The notes under the pieces: generated by a model | Database searches by the model: none | Told to the model about the DNA's origin: nothing | Seen by the model: only the letters and a program-made list of their open reading frames with translations | Assembly: GCA_913053915.1 (NCBI GenBank) | Contig: CAJXGP010000093.1 | Coordinates: forward strand, 1-7,273 | DNA from: an uncultured Ignavibacteriales bacterium | GTDB lineage: Bacteria > Bacteroidota > Ignavibacteria > Ignavibacteriales > Ignavibacteriaceae | Length of the DNA stretch: 7,273 bases | Direction: 5' to 3' | Shown here: one piece after another, positions 5,905 to 7,273 of the stretch | Position numbering within the stretch: the first letter of the stretch is position 1 | How the letters are laid out: every line of letters starts with the position of its first letter | Translations under genes and position numbers: made by a program

Positions 5905-6222
5905 TTAAATATATGAATCCGGTTGATAGAGAGGCTCAATCTCCCATTCATCCTCAATCGTTCCTACGCAATGCGAACACTTCGGCACGGTAAAAACTAC
6001 CTTTTCTTCATTAGGCGCAGCACGTATAAAATTCAAAATTGTTTTACAACTTGAACACTGAACAATATGGGATATTGTTGTTTTTTTACTGCATTCAGGG
6101 CAAATGAAACCCAATTCCCCCGGCGTTTCCTCCGGATCCACCAAAAAAATTGCGTGACACTTGGAATTGTTGCATGTAGCGAAATGCCATTTAACAGTAT
6201 CTCTAGTAGCGATAATATACAC
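5905..6222 (-). CDS. Double zinc-ribbon protein, function unknown
   Basis: A 105-residue soluble protein with eight cysteines in four pairs: Cys17/Cys22, Cys41/Cys44 (CPEC), Cys56/Cys59 (CSSC) and Cys82/Cys85 (CSHC). This is the layout of two consecutive zinc ribbons, each binding one metal through two cysteine pairs; the pair spacings differ from one ribbon to the next. Between the pairs lie VDPEETPGELGF (28-39) and a charged segment, and the C terminus is acidic (EDEWEIE, 90-96). There is no signal peptide or membrane segment. Zinc ribbons of this sort commonly serve in nucleic-acid or protein contacts; no specific family is recognised, so no function is given. The start is uncertain: the only in-frame conventional codon is GTG at 6222, and an in-frame TAA lies just upstream. 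It is divergent from manB. Confidence 0.7.
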   Translation of the reverse strand: MYIIATRDTVKWHFATCNNSKCHAIFLVDPEETPGELGFICPECSKKTTISHIVQCSSCKTILNFIRAAPNEEKVVFTVPKCSHCVGTIEDEWEIEPLYQPDSYI

Positions 6223-6227
6223 CCTTT
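6214..6227 (-). promoter_or_regulatory. Ribosome binding site in conflict with the GTG start
   Basis: The only Shine-Dalgarno-like run, AAAGG(G) at 6227-6222, abuts and overlaps the GTG at 6222, leaving no spacer. It is spaced 5 bases from an in-frame ATT (6216-6214) and 8 from ATC (6213-6211), both rare but known start codons. Either initiation uses a rare codon or the GTG start does not depend on this site. Confidence 0.35.
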
Positions 6228-6438
6228 ATTTTTTAAAATTAAACATAATCCGTATAGGGAAAAAAATCTATTGAAAAATAAATCTCTTTGATTAATTTTT
6301 GATTTAATTATTCCAATGAATTATATTAAAATCTGATTGTTTCAAAGTTATAATAAAATTTGTTTAACAGTAATACAATATTAAATCTACGATAAATTTT
6401 TCAACTGTATCTTAATAAAACTTTTGGAGTGAAAATTA

Positions 6439-7273
6439 ATGGATAAATTAAATTGTTTCAAAGCTTACGATATAAGGGGAAAAGTACCTAACGAATTAAA
6501 TACCGAGCTGGCATATAAAATTGGAAGAGCCTATAGTCAACTGATTGATGCAAAAACAATGGTTATAGGCCACGATATAAGAAAATCTTCCGAAGAAATT
6601 TCTGAAGCGTTGACTAACGGATTAACAACATCAGGCGTAAATGTTATTGATATTGGGTTATGCGGAACGGAAATGATATATTTTGCAACACCTGCTTTCA
6701 ACGCCGATGGCGGTATTATGGTAACTGCCAGTCATAACCCTGCTGAATATAACGGGATAAAGTTTGTAAAAAAAGACTCTGTACCGGTAGGTTATAATTC
6801 AGGATTAAAAGACGTTGAGAGAATAATTCTCGAAGATAAACTAGCCCCAGAGAGTAACATTAAAGGAAGTATTGAAAAAAGAGAAATTATGCCGGACTTC
6901 ATCAATCATTTACAAAAATTTTATGATCCCCATAAAATTAAACCGTTTAATGTATTGGTAAATTCGGGAAACGGCTGTGCCGGTTTGGTCTTAGATGCTT
7001 TGGAAAATAAACTTCCGATTAAGATGATAAAATTGTTTAATGAACCGGACCCAAATTTCCCCAATGGTATTCCGAATCCGTTATTAACGACGAATAGACA
7101 GGTTACCAGCGACGCAGTTCTATCTAACAAGGCTGATTTAGGTGTAGCGTGGGATGGCGATTATGATCGTTGTTTCTTTTTCGATGAAAAAGGAAATTTT
7201 ATTGAAGGATATTATATCGTCGGTTTGCTTGCAAAATCAATTTTAAAAAATCATCCTGGTGAAAAGATAGTTC
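6439..7273 (+). CDS. manB: Phosphomannomutase ManB/CpsG, 5' part, cut by window end
   Basis: The first 278 codons of an alpha-D-phosphohexomutase; the family is about 455 residues, so the last domain or so lies outside. It follows E. coli CpsG closely: CFKAYDIRGK (6-15), TASHNP (96-101) with the phosphoserine Ser98, NSGNG (175-179), FPNGIPNPLL (207-216) and the metal loop DGDYDR (239-244, Asp239/241/243), then FDEKGNFIEGYYIVGLLA (248-265). These cover domain 1, domain 2 and most of domain 3 up to the cut. The enzyme interconverts mannose-6-phosphate and mannose-1-phosphate, feeding GDP-mannose for surface glycans; many relatives also accept glucose phosphates, so substrate is an inference. 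ATG 6439 has GGAG (6426-6429) 9 bases ahead. A TATAAT at 6349-6354 is a possible -10 box, but no good -35 box accompanies it. Confidence 0.92.
   Translation, partial: MDKLNCFKAYDIRGKVPNELNTELAYKIGRAYSQLIDAKTMVIGHDIRKSSEEISEALTNGLTTSGVNVIDIGLCGTEMIYFATPAFNADGGIMVTASHNPAEYNGIKFVKKDSVPVGYNSGLKDVERIILEDKLAPESNIKGSIEKREIMPDFINHLQKFYDPHKIKPFNVLVNSGNGCAGLVLDALENKLPIKMIKLFNEPDPNFPNGIPNPLLTTNRQVTSDAVLSNKADLGVAWDGDYDRCFFFDEKGNFIEGYYIVGLLAKSILKNHPGEKIV

Noticed and set aside
6067..6291. An open frame antisense to the zinc-ribbon gene
   Set aside because: It overlaps a gene with eight ordered cysteines on the other strand and has no recognisable features.
6921..7130. An open frame antisense to manB
   Set aside because: It lies wholly inside conserved phosphomannomutase coding sequence on the opposite strand.
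1..7273. CRISPR array, tRNA, rRNA or transposase gene
   Set aside because: No regularly spaced direct repeats of suitable length, no cloverleaf or rRNA core sequence, and no transposase motif were seen on either strand.

Overview
The window is AT-rich DNA that uses the standard code (TGA and TAA both act as stops). It most likely comes from the Bacteroidota/Ignavibacteriota (FCB) group. The reasons are a GldC-family protein, an S46 dipeptidyl-peptidase, an OmpH/Skp chaperone, a Gram-negative outer-membrane barrel protein, and promoter-like sites of the Bacteroidetes form TTTG-N19-TAnnTTTG. The phylum call is inference from gene families and promoter style; no rRNA or other marker is present.

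Layout, left to right. Positions 1-240 hold no convincing gene and end in a strong plus-strand terminator (245-273). An OmpH/Skp-like periplasmic chaperone lies on the minus strand (308-835). About 860 bases of very AT-rich sequence without a gene follow (836-1697). Next are two minus-strand genes, gldC (1698-2036), with a consensus-matching promoter of its own, and upstream of it a small staphylococcal-nuclease-type nuclease (2125-2481). A short divergent region separates them from a plus-strand outer-membrane barrel protein (2578-3138). That gene converges on a large minus-strand S46 peptidase lipoprotein (3192-5402), and the two share a hairpin terminator. Between the peptidase and the next gene lies a 500-base gap containing two adjacent inverted-repeat structures; the second (5766-5902) looks like a small MITE-type or dispersed palindromic element. 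A minus-strand double zinc-ribbon protein (5905-6222) is divergent from the 5' part of a phosphomannomutase gene, manB/cpsG (6439 to the window end, cut off).

Working together: much of the window concerns the cell envelope. It includes a periplasmic chaperone for outer-membrane proteins, an outer-membrane barrel, an exported peptidase that would release dipeptides from peptides, a gliding/secretion-associated protein, and the first step toward GDP-mannose for surface glycans. Apart from the possible nuclease-gldC pair, the genes look like separate transcription units, not one operon. I found no large undescribed system. The most unusual items are the inverted-repeat elements at 5655-5902, the eight-cysteine protein with its awkward start codon, and the divergent catalytic-Asp motif of the S46 peptidase.
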